5,598 nt of DNA. Source: Lentisphaeria bacterium UBA1724. Its GTDB lineage: Bacteria; Verrucomicrobiota; Lentisphaeria; Oligosphaerales; Oligosphaeraceae. The stretch is taken from the NCBI GenBank assembly GCA_002315885.1, contig DCIO01000001.1:1-5598 (forward strand), written 5' to 3'. The notes beneath the pieces were generated by a model. It had not been told where the DNA came from. It did no database searches and saw nothing but the letters and a program-made list of their open reading frames with translations. The position numbers were made by a program, and so were the translations under genes. Below are positions 1-5,592 of the stretch, piece by piece (position 1 is the first letter of the stretch; each line of letters opens with the position of its first letter).

Positions 1-68
1 GGGTGGGGTTCTGAATAGTTACGAGAAAACTTAAAAAAAGTCCAAAAAATGTATGCAAATTCCCAAGT

Positions 69-99
69 TTGCGTTAAAGTAGAATTGAAACAATAGAAT
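69..99 (+). promoter_or_regulatory. Weak candidate promoter upstream of the FHA gene
   Basis: The leader before the first gene is strongly AT-rich (about one-third GC over 1-120), unlike the coding DNA. TAGAAT at 94-99 matches the sigma-70 -10 consensus at five of six positions. The only -35-like word at a usable distance is TTGCGT at 69-74, which leaves a long 19-bp spacer. A-rich runs at 33-39 and 44-49 could act as an upstream element. An imperfect inverted repeat (GCAAA at 55-59 and TTTGC at 68-72) overlaps the -35 region and could be an operator. This is only a plausible placement; the true start site cannot be read from the sequence. Confidence 0.25.
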
Positions 100-134
100 C
101 TCTTAATAACCCAATTCATCACCTGCTTGTTACT

Positions 135-665
135 ATGGGCACCCCGAAACTTTTTATCTTGTCTGACCAGATGCGCGGCGCGTCCTTCTCCCTCAATATG
201 GAGAAGTATACCGTCGGTCGTGCTGACGACTGCGATGTCTGCATCTCTGACCCCACTGTCTCCGGACATCATTGCACACTGGTGAAACTGGATGACGAGT
301 CCTACGCCATCGAAGACCTGGGCTCCACCAACGGCTCCAAGGTCAACGACCAGCGCCTGGTCAAGGGCGAGGCCGTCAAGCTCTCCAATGGCGATATCAT
401 CCAGATCGGCAGCGTCGAAATCCTCTTCGATGATATCGAAGGCGCGCGGGAAGAAAGCCGCACCGTCTCCGTTATTGACTTGGACGACATCGACACCGGC
501 GAAATCAACAAGACCACCATGAAGAACCTGGGAAACAAGCTGGGTGGCAAGCGCACCCCAGTCCTGCGTCCCAATCAGAAGCACGGTAAAATCCTGAATG
601 TGATTCTGGCGCTGCTTGGCGTGGCCGTCCTCGTGGTCATCGGCCTGGTTCTCTTCAAGAAATAA
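135..665 (+). CDS. Tail-anchored FHA domain protein
   Basis: A 176-residue protein with an N-terminal forkhead-associated (FHA) domain at about residues 5-100, a phosphothreonine-binding fold. The hallmark residues are present: G28-R29 (in VGRADDCDV), the S-x-x-H motif S43 to H46, and N66-G67 (in GSTNGS). By family knowledge R29, S43 and N66 would contact the phosphopeptide. A polar linker follows (about 100-150; acidic first, then basic with Lys and Arg). It ends in one hydrophobic helix (about 153-173) closed by FKK at the C-terminus, so it looks like a tail-anchored membrane protein with the FHA domain in the cytoplasm. The ATG start places the first FHA strand right after the N-terminus, as expected. 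No Shine-Dalgarno sequence precedes it. Its partner is unknown: no Ser/Thr kinase or phosphatase lies in the window. A stem-loop separates it from ftsH downstream. The domain call is firm; the biological role is not. Confidence 0.92.
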   Translation: MGTPKLFILSDQMRGASFSLNMEKYTVGRADDCDVCISDPTVSGHHCTLVKLDDESYAIEDLGSTNGSKVNDQRLVKGEAVKLSNGDIIQIGSVEILFDDIEGAREESRTVSVIDLDDIDTGEINKTTMKNLGNKLGGKRTPVLRPNQKHGKILNVILALLGVAVLVVIGLVLFKK

Positions 666-716
666 TCGTTTCAGAGAACCTCCTCGCGCCTTCTATCGCA
701 TTCATCATACATCATT

Positions 717-755
717 CGCCTGGTGACACCGTTGTATTGGCTTTGTCATCAGGCG
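717..755 (+). promoter_or_regulatory. Stem-loop with T-run before ftsH (possible terminator/attenuator)
   Basis: CGCCTGGTGACA at 717-728 is the inverse complement of TGTCATCAGGCG at 744-755 except for one position, which is a G-U wobble in RNA. This gives a 12-bp stem with a 15-nt loop. TTTT follows directly (756-759), and the ftsH ATG begins 12 nt after the stem. It resembles a weak intrinsic terminator ending FHA transcription, or an attenuator or RNA switch controlling ftsH. The T-run is short, so termination would be partial. The stem covers an alternative GTG at 723, which argues against that codon as the ftsH start. The pairing is seen directly; the function is inferred. Confidence 0.55.
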
Positions 756-767
756 TTTTCAATATCT

Positions 768-2993
768 ATGGACCAGAATAACGCACCAGAAGAAAACAAA
801 GATAACGTCCAGCAGCAGGATGTTCCTGTCGTGCCGACCGTGAATACTCCCCCGCAGGAAGAAAAGGCAAAGGACGCCACCGCGGAAGAAAAGCCCCTCA
901 AGGACTTCCCGGCTAGCCGTCCTCCCCAGGAACTGCCCCCTTATATTCCAAACGCATTCCGTCAGGAGGACAAGCAGGGAGGCAAAGGAAAAGACGAAGA
1001 GCCGCCCATTCCGCCCATTCCTCCTGGCGTGCATCGTGGTGCTCCCAAGCCCCCCATGGCCCGTTGGCAACGTGGCTTCTGGCTCATTCTGCTGGTGTTG
1101 ATTCCCCTATTGGCCTATTGGCAGACGCGGAACCGCGAGACCATCGATGACCTCACTCAGCACGCCTTCGAGAGTTATCTCACAGCACGGCAGATTGTGG
1201 AAATCACCACCACGGATGCCCCCGGCAGCGCCGTCGTCACGATCTCCGGTCACTACAGACCCTCTTTGGACCCGAATGAAGCCACCCGCTCTTTCCGGGC
1301 GAAGGTCATCTATTCGGCAGAACTGGACCACATCATCCGCGAAAACTGCCCCGACTACAGCGCTAAAGCCGAGTCCAGCACCTTCTCGCAGATCTTCTTC
1401 ATGCTCTTCCCCACGGTGCTCTTCATCGCATTCTTCTACTTCCTGTTTGTGAGACAGATGCGCGGAGGTGGCGGTGCCATGAACTTCGGAAAGTCTCGCG
1501 CACGCCGTCTGGATCCCGATGAAAAAGCCCCCATCACCTTCAAGGATGTGGCGGGCTGTGACGAAGCAAAAGAGGACATGAAGGAAATCGTCGACTACCT
1601 GAAAGACCCCGAGGATTTCAGCCGCCTGGGTGGTCGCATCCCCCACGGTGTCCTTCTGGTTGGGCCTCCCGGAACGGGTAAGACCCTCCTGGCAAAAGCC
1701 ATCGCAGGCGAGGCAAAAGTCCCCTTCTTCTCCATCTCGGGTTCCGATTTCGTGGAAATGTTCGTGGGTGTGGGTGCAGCCCGTGTCCGCGACATGTTCG
1801 AAGACGGCAAAAAGAACGCACCGTGCTTGATTTTCATTGACGAAATCGACGCGGTGGGCCGTTCCCGTTTCAGCGGAATTGGTGGCGGTCACGACGAACG
1901 CGAACAGACCTTGAATGCGCTGTTGGTGGAGATGGATGGCTTCGCCGCAAACCAGGGTGTCATCATCATCGCGGCCACCAACCGCCCCGATGTGCTGGAT
2001 CCCGCCCTGCTCCGCCCCGGTCGTTTTGACCGCCAGATCACCGTGGATTTGCCTGATGTCCATGGACGTATTGCCATCCTGAAGGTCCATGTCAAAAAGA
2101 CCAAACTGGCTGAGGATGTGGATTTGCGCATCGTCGCCCGAAGCACCCCTGGTTTCTCGGGTGCGGATTTGGAAAATCTTGTCAACGAAGCCGCCTTGCT
2201 GGCCACACGCAGGAAGCTCCAGGCCGTGGGCATGCCCGAATTGGAGGAAGCCCGGGACAAGGTCCGCTGGGGCCGGGAACGCCGCAGCCACAAGATGGAT
2301 GACAAGTGCCGCAAGCTCACCGCATTCCACGAAGCGGGACACGCCCTCGTGGGAATGTGCTGCCCCGATGCCATGCCGCTCCACAAAATCACCATCATTC
2401 CACGGGGCTCCGCTCTTGGTGCCACCATGAGCCTGCCTAAGGATGACATGCCCAGCGCATCCAAACGGCAAATCCTGGATATGATCGCAGTCTGCTTCGG
2501 AGGAAGAACTGCCGAAGAATTGACCATGGAGGACATCTCCACCGGCGCATCCCAGGACATCCGTCAGGCCACCGACCTGGCAAAGAAGATGGTCTGCCAG
2601 TGGGGCATGTCCGAAAAACTCGGCCTCATTAACTATGCGGGACGTGAGGAGCATCTCTTCTTGGCGCGGGAAATCACCCGCTCCGAGGACTTCTCCCCCG
2701 ATACCGCGCGGGAAATCGACCTGGAAATCCGACGCATCATCGACGAGCAGAAGACACGCGCCACGAATATCCTCACCGAACACCGCGACGATTTGGACAA
2801 ACTGGCCAACGCGCTGCTGGAAAAGGAGACCATGTCCGCCAAGGAAGTCTACGAACTCCTGGGATGGGAAATGCCACAGGATGACGAACCACTCCCCGAG
2901 GAAGACCTGGATGACGCTGACGCACCCGATGTCTCCGCAATCCGTGATGCCCTGAATACACAGCCGAAAAAGGACGACACCCCCTCGGCATAA
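768..2993 (+). CDS. ftsH: ATP-dependent zinc metalloprotease FtsH
   Basis: A 741-residue membrane AAA+ protease that extracts and degrades membrane and some soluble proteins as a hexamer. Order of parts: a roughly 100-residue Pro/Glu/Lys-rich N-terminal extension; membrane helix about 103-119; extracytoplasmic domain about 120-205; membrane helix 209-228; a Gly-rich RGGGG linker; the AAA+ domain with Walker A GPPGTGKT 299-306, pore loop F332-V333-G334, Walker B ending D358-E359 and arginine fingers R416 and R419; then the protease domain with HEAGH 521-525 and probable third zinc ligand D597 (in GASQDI). All key residues are intact. The acidic C-terminal tail follows the last helices. The ATG at 768 is preferred over an in-frame GTG at 723, because the latter lies inside a stem-loop and adds 15 unremarkable residues. 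Typical FtsH is about 610-650 residues; the excess is mostly the N-terminal extension. apbE starts 6 nt downstream, suggesting one transcript. Confidence 0.97.
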   Translation: MDQNNAPEENKDNVQQQDVPVVPTVNTPPQEEKAKDATAEEKPLKDFPASRPPQELPPYIPNAFRQEDKQGGKGKDEEPPIPPIPPGVHRGAPKPPMARWQRGFWLILLVLIPLLAYWQTRNRETIDDLTQHAFESYLTARQIVEITTTDAPGSAVVTISGHYRPSLDPNEATRSFRAKVIYSAELDHIIRENCPDYSAKAESSTFSQIFFMLFPTVLFIAFFYFLFVRQMRGGGGAMNFGKSRARRLDPDEKAPITFKDVAGCDEAKEDMKEIVDYLKDPEDFSRLGGRIPHGVLLVGPPGTGKTLLAKAIAGEAKVPFFSISGSDFVEMFVGVGAARVRDMFEDGKKNAPCLIFIDEIDAVGRSRFSGIGGGHDEREQTLNALLVEMDGFAANQGVIIIAATNRPDVLDPALLRPGRFDRQITVDLPDVHGRIAILKVHVKKTKLAEDVDLRIVARSTPGFSGADLENLVNEAALLATRRKLQAVGMPELEEARDKVRWGRERRSHKMDDKCRKLTAFHEAGHALVGMCCPDAMPLHKITIIPRGSALGATMSLPKDDMPSASKRQILDMIAVCFGGRTAEELTMEDISTGASQDIRQATDLAKKMVCQWGMSEKLGLINYAGREEHLFLAREITRSEDFSPDTAREIDLEIRRIIDEQKTRATNILTEHRDDLDKLANALLEKETMSAKEVYELLGWEMPQDDEPLPEEDLDDADAPDVSAIRDALNTQPKKDDTPSA

Positions 2994-2999
2994 CGAACT

Positions 3000-4064
3000 A
3001 TGTCCAAGCGTATTCTCCTGCGGATTATCGCTGTCATGGGATTGATGGCGGTCACGCTGATGGTCTTCCGGCATCTTCTGCCCGAAGGCCAGCCGTTGCC
3101 GCCCATCACCCAGATGGACCCCGAGCAGGATTTCCGTCAATACGACTTCGTCACCACGATATTCAATACGGACTGCAAGTTGAGCCTCTATGGTTCCCGC
3201 GCTCAAGTGCATCCCGCCTACCAAAAAACCTCGGAAATCCTCTTCCGTCTTCATGGCGTCTTGAATCGTTTTGACGAAGCAAGCGAATTGGCCCATTTCA
3301 ACGCCATCCCCGCCAATACACCCTTCCCGTGCTCGGATTTGCTCTGGCGGGCATTCACTACCGCCAGGGACGCCTATAACGAGACCCATGGCGCCTTCGA
3401 TGTCACCATCGGCCCACTCATGTCCTTCTGGCGGGAAGTCGCAAAAAATCCGCAGATGACGGACGCAGAAATCCAATCCCGTCTGAAGGAAGTCCGGAAA
3501 TGCGTGGGCTTCTCTCTGCTGGAGTTCGATGACGCCACCCACGTGATTACCAAGACCGTCGATGGCATCCAGGCGGATTTCGGAGGCCTGGCAAAGGGCC
3601 TCGCGCTGGATATCGCATTGGAGGTCATCCACGAAAATGGCATCCGGAATTGTTATCTGGATTTTGGTGGAAATATTTACCAGGAGTTGCCCGATGACCA
3701 TCCCTACAAAGGGCAATGCGCCATTGCGGATTTGCGGTACCCCGAAGATAAAGCCGAACGCATCACCCTGAAGAATATGGACCGGCGTTTCGTCGGCACC
3801 AGCGCCAATGCCTTGAGGCCCATCTCCAACGATGCCAAACGCCCCATGGGACATATCATCGATACGGAGACAGGCGCCCCCGTGGAATGTCCCTTCGTCT
3901 CCGTTACCGCCGTCGCCGACAAAGGCTGGCGCTCCGACGCCTTCTCCACCGCGGTATTCGCGAAAGGAACCCCACTGGCAGAACAACTCCGACAGGAGAA
4001 CCCCGCCATCGCTTTCGCATTACTCCCACCCGACGGACAACCCACCATCCTGGGAGAACTCTAG
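3000..4064 (+). CDS. apbE: FAD:protein FMN transferase (ApbE family)
   Basis: A 354-residue ApbE/Ftp-type enzyme, which uses FAD and Mg2+ to attach FMN covalently to a Thr of exported target proteins (known targets include RnfG/NqrC-type subunits). Visible family motifs in order: LNRFDEASEL near residue 85; the THGAFDVTIGPL block near 130; DFGGLAKG at 193-200; DFGGNIY near 222; GHIIDTETGAPV near 283; and SDAFSTAVF from S312. By homology A198, D313 and T317 would hold the metal. The N-terminus has a hydrophobic stretch (about 5-24), consistent with export, but no cysteine lipobox follows, so it looks like a signal-anchor rather than the usual lipoprotein. The segment after the usual TSG position reads TSANALRPI, unlike the common TSG-YER form. 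It starts 6 nt after the ftsH stop without a Shine-Dalgarno, so co-transcription is likely. No obvious flavinylation target is encoded here. A heptamer array begins at the base after its TAG stop. Confidence 0.94.
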   Translation: MSKRILLRIIAVMGLMAVTLMVFRHLLPEGQPLPPITQMDPEQDFRQYDFVTTIFNTDCKLSLYGSRAQVHPAYQKTSEILFRLHGVLNRFDEASELAHFNAIPANTPFPCSDLLWRAFTTARDAYNETHGAFDVTIGPLMSFWREVAKNPQMTDAEIQSRLKEVRKCVGFSLLEFDDATHVITKTVDGIQADFGGLAKGLALDIALEVIHENGIRNCYLDFGGNIYQELPDDHPYKGQCAIADLRYPEDKAERITLKNMDRRFVGTSANALRPISNDAKRPMGHIIDTETGAPVECPFVSVTAVADKGWRSDAFSTAVFAKGTPLAEQLRQENPAIAFALLPPDGQPTILGEL

Positions 4065-4099
4065 ATTCTTGATTCTCGATTCTTGATTCTCGATTCTCG
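4065..4099 (+). repeat. Heptamer tandem repeat array 1 (ATTCTYG x5)
   Basis: Five head-to-tail 7-bp units starting at the base after the apbE stop codon: ATTCTTG, ATTCTCG, ATTCTTG, ATTCTCG, ATTCTCG. The T/C alternation gives a 14-bp higher-order period (A-B-A-B-B). The preceding seven bases (4058-4064, which include the TAG stop) match the unit at five of seven positions, so the array may have seeded or overrun the end of apbE. The units are direct repeats without dyad symmetry, so no hairpin is expected. They resemble in style the short tandemly repeated heptanucleotides known from cyanobacteria, but I do not claim homology. Confidence 0.95.
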
Positions 4100-4105
4100 A
4101 ACCGA

Positions 4106-4140
4106 CATTACGCATTAAGCATTACGCATTAAGCATTAAA
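4106..4140 (+). repeat. Heptamer tandem repeat array 2 (CATTAMG x5)
   Basis: Five head-to-tail 7-bp units: CATTACG, CATTAAG, CATTACG, CATTAAG, CATTAAA. As in array 1, the variable base alternates to give a 14-bp period with a final half-period. It lies 6 bp after array 1 and ends 4 bp before the mraY-like ATG, so it fills the position where a ribosome binding site would be. The final AAAAAAAG run (4138-4144 are A-rich, ending in G) is the only purine-rich sequence before the start. The word differs from array 1, yet unit length, copy number and alternation are the same. Confidence 0.95.
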
Positions 4141-4144
4141 AAAG

Positions 4145-5314
4145 ATGTTTCCTTTTCTCGCCCAACGTTTTCTCGAATCCATCTGGGGCCCCTTCCGCCT
4201 GCTGGAATCCAAGCTCGTTCTGATTTTCCTAGGCGGGTTGGGCTGCGCACTGCTCACATGGTTCCTACTGCCACGCCTCTGGGATTACATGCCTCATGAT
4301 CGGGGCAAGGCATTCGTCAAGGGCTCGGAAAAAGCCAAAGGCAAGCCCACGGGAGCGGGTTTCCTCACCACGCTCTTTTTCCTATTCTGCGCATTCTTCG
4401 TCATGCCCTTCTATATGGAGTACACCCTCATTGGGCTCTGTCTCTTCGCCATCATGCTTACGGGATACCTGGATGACCGAAGCAATACCGACTGGGGACA
4501 ACTTAAGAAGGGACTCCTAGATTTCGCAGTATCACTCTTTGCCGCATGGGTGATTGGACATTGGCAGGGAACCGCCATCTGGCTGCCTTTCATCAAGGGA
4601 CCTCTACCTGGCGGGGCATTCCTTCTGCCACAGTGGCTCTATGTCATCGGCGGCGCTGCATTCCTCTTCGTCATGATCAACGTGGTGAACTGCTCCGACG
4701 GCGTGGATGGCGTCGCGGGCTCCCTAGCACTCTATGGACTGGCTGGCATGGCATTCCTGCTTTACGTCTGCCTGGGACACGAAATCCTCGCCATGTATCT
4801 CATTCTCCCACACGTCCAGAATGGCGCATCCTGGGCGACGCTGCTCTTCACCGCAATCGGTGGCTTGGGCGCGTACCTCTGGTATAACGCCTCGCCCTCA
4901 CAGGTCCTCATGGGAGACGCGGGAAGCCGATTCTACGGACTCCTTCTGGGACTGGCTGTACTCGTCTCGGGAAATCCATTCCTCTTCCTGGTGGCCGCGC
5001 CCATCCTCTTCGTCAATGGCGGTGCAGGACTGATGAAGCTCATCCTCCTGCGATTCCTGAAAAAATTGGGCTGGGATACACGACCACCGCGGTCCATCGT
5101 CGTAAATCCAATCCATCCCGAAAATTTCGCCACGGACGAAGAAGCCGCAAAACAGCACGCCTTAGTTCGCTTCCTCCATCGCTATCGCTTCCCCGTCCAC
5201 GACCACTGCCGCAAAAATCTGGGATGGTCCGACGCACAGGTGCTCATACGCTTCATGCTCCTTCAGACCGTCCTAATGCCGCTCTTCGCTATTATTATCA
5301 TAAAACTACGGTAG
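4145..5314 (+). CDS. mraY: MraY-family phospho-MurNAc-pentapeptide transferase, divergent
   Basis: A 389-residue polytopic protein with about ten predicted helices. MraY transfers phospho-MurNAc-pentapeptide from UDP to undecaprenyl phosphate, making lipid I at the inner face of the cytoplasmic membrane. Retained family features: D110-D111 in GYLDD; N179 to D188 in the N-V-V-N-C-S-D-G-V-D motif; N248 and the MGDAGS motif with D258; and the C-terminal GWSDAQVLIRF block, which is MraY-like rather than WecA-like. Differences: PTGAG at 68-72 instead of PTMGG; DDRSN where a lysine normally follows the Asp pair; HDH (352-354) for the usual HHH; and about 40 extra residues before that motif, making it longer than the usual roughly 360. 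It is not in a cell-wall gene cluster, where mraY is commonly found with murF and murD. It could be the organism's main MraY or a paralogue with another substrate. Leu CTA codons are frequent here, unlike in ftsH and apbE. Confidence 0.83.
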   Translation: MFPFLAQRFLESIWGPFRLLESKLVLIFLGGLGCALLTWFLLPRLWDYMPHDRGKAFVKGSEKAKGKPTGAGFLTTLFFLFCAFFVMPFYMEYTLIGLCLFAIMLTGYLDDRSNTDWGQLKKGLLDFAVSLFAAWVIGHWQGTAIWLPFIKGPLPGGAFLLPQWLYVIGGAAFLFVMINVVNCSDGVDGVAGSLALYGLAGMAFLLYVCLGHEILAMYLILPHVQNGASWATLLFTAIGGLGAYLWYNASPSQVLMGDAGSRFYGLLLGLAVLVSGNPFLFLVAAPILFVNGGAGLMKLILLRFLKKLGWDTRPPRSIVVNPIHPENFATDEEAAKQHALVRFLHRYRFPVHDHCRKNLGWSDAQVLIRFMLLQTVLMPLFAIIIIKLR

Positions 5315-5326
5315 CCCCGACCCTTC

Positions 5327-5344
5327 GGTGGCTAAAAAGCCGCC
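5327..5344. repeat. Short hairpin after the mraY-like gene
   Basis: GGTGGCT (5327-5333), loop AAAA, AGCCGCC (5338-5344) form a 7-bp stem with one G-U pair, 12 nt after the mraY-like stop. No T-run follows, so it is not a standard intrinsic terminator. It may stabilise the 3' end of the transcript. Confidence 0.5.
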
Positions 5345-5346
5345 TC

Positions 5347-5392
5347 GCCCCTCGTTACGCTCCGCGCTTACGCGCTTCGCTACACGAGGGGC
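5347..5392. repeat. REP-like GC-rich inverted repeat
   Basis: A perfect 9-bp outer stem, GCCCCTCGT (5347-5355) with ACGAGGGGC (5384-5392), encloses an inner GCGC-TTAC-GCGC hairpin (5364-5375). The inside is built from related words (ACGCTCC, GCGCTTACGCGC, TTCGCTAC). Its size, position between genes and imperfect internal symmetry resemble REP/BIME-type dispersed palindromes. Whether it recurs in the genome cannot be seen here. There is no T-run after it. Confidence 0.6.
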
Positions 5393-5420
5393 ACACCTAT
5401 AATACCTACCTTTCCACGCA

Positions 5421-5455
5421 TTCCGCGGTTCCATATCCATTCCGCGTCTTCCGCG
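5421..5455. repeat. TTCCGCG word cluster
   Basis: TTCCGCG occurs three times in 35 bp (5421-5427, 5440-5446, 5449-5455), with related TTCCACGC at 5412-5419 and TTCCACCGC just after, at about 5457-5465. The spacing is irregular, so this is a degenerate repeat cluster rather than a clean tandem array. Function unknown. Confidence 0.5.
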
Positions 5456-5474
5456 ATTCCACCGCAAAAGAAAC

Positions 5475-5517
5475 AAAAAAAAAGGCCGCAGCTGCAAAAG
5501 CAACTGCGACCTTTTTT
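5475..5517. terminator. Bidirectional intrinsic terminator, better formed on the minus strand
   Basis: Nine A (5475-5483), left arm 5484-5495, loop AAAA (5496-5499), right arm 5500-5511 and six T (5512-5517). On the + strand transcript ten of twelve arm pairs are Watson-Crick and two are C-A mismatches (5486/5509 and 5492/5503). On the minus strand both become G-U wobbles, giving an unbroken stem with a UUUU loop and a nine-U tail. It can end transcription of the mraY-like gene, but its sequence looks tuned for a minus-strand transcript arriving from beyond 5598. Confidence 0.85.
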
Positions 5518-5535
5518 GCTATTCGCAATGCCAAA

Positions 5536-5550
5536 CCTAGGAAGCCTAGG
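5536..5550. repeat. Doubled CCTAGG palindrome
   Basis: CCTAGG at 5536-5541 and again at 5545-5550, separated by AAG. Each copy is itself palindromic, so the pair reads as both direct and inverted repeat. It could be a small hairpin or a protein-binding site. It lies about 20 bp beyond the terminator, with no gene assigned. Confidence 0.4.
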
Positions 5551-5577
5551 GGTTGAAGAAACCGCGGCAAAACGATG

Positions 5578-5592
5578 GGCGGCGGAGCCGCC
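5578..5592. repeat. GC-rich hairpin at the window edge
   Basis: GGCGGC (5578-5583), loop GGA, GCCGCC (5587-5592) form a perfect 6-bp stem. The window ends 6 bp later, so its relation to the next gene is unknown. Confidence 0.45.

Noticed and set aside
1..18. Tail of an upstream + strand gene ending in TAG at 16-18
   Set aside because: Only five codons are visible before the stop, so there is nothing to support coding.
732..765. Sigma-70 promoter for ftsH (TTGTAT or TTGGCT with CAATAT)
   Set aside because: The -10 matches only three of six positions and would place the start site at or beyond the ATG.
723..767. GTG at 723 as the ftsH start
   Set aside because: It lies inside the 717-728 stem arm and would add 15 residues with no family support, and an ATG follows at 768 at the head of the hydrophilic extension.
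1107..3986. Very long open frame (959 codons) on the minus strand, antisense to ftsH and apbE
   Set aside because: Its codons are in exact register with the sense codons, so its openness only reflects avoidance of TTA, CTA and TCA in the two real genes. It spans two clear genes and their junction, and the translation resembles no family I recognise.
4083..4111. Promoter inside the heptamer arrays (TTGATT plus CATTAC)
   Set aside because: The -35 word is fair but is simply part of the repeat unit, and the -10 is poor (three of six). It is kept only as a possibility to test by start-site mapping.
4065..4140. CRISPR-like array
   Set aside because: The units are 7 bp with no spacers and there are no cas genes; these are simple short tandem repeats.
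5224..5556. Open + strand frame overlapping the end of the mraY-like gene
   Set aside because: It overlaps the real gene out of frame, then reads through two hairpins and the terminator. The composition is low-complexity and no family is recognisable.
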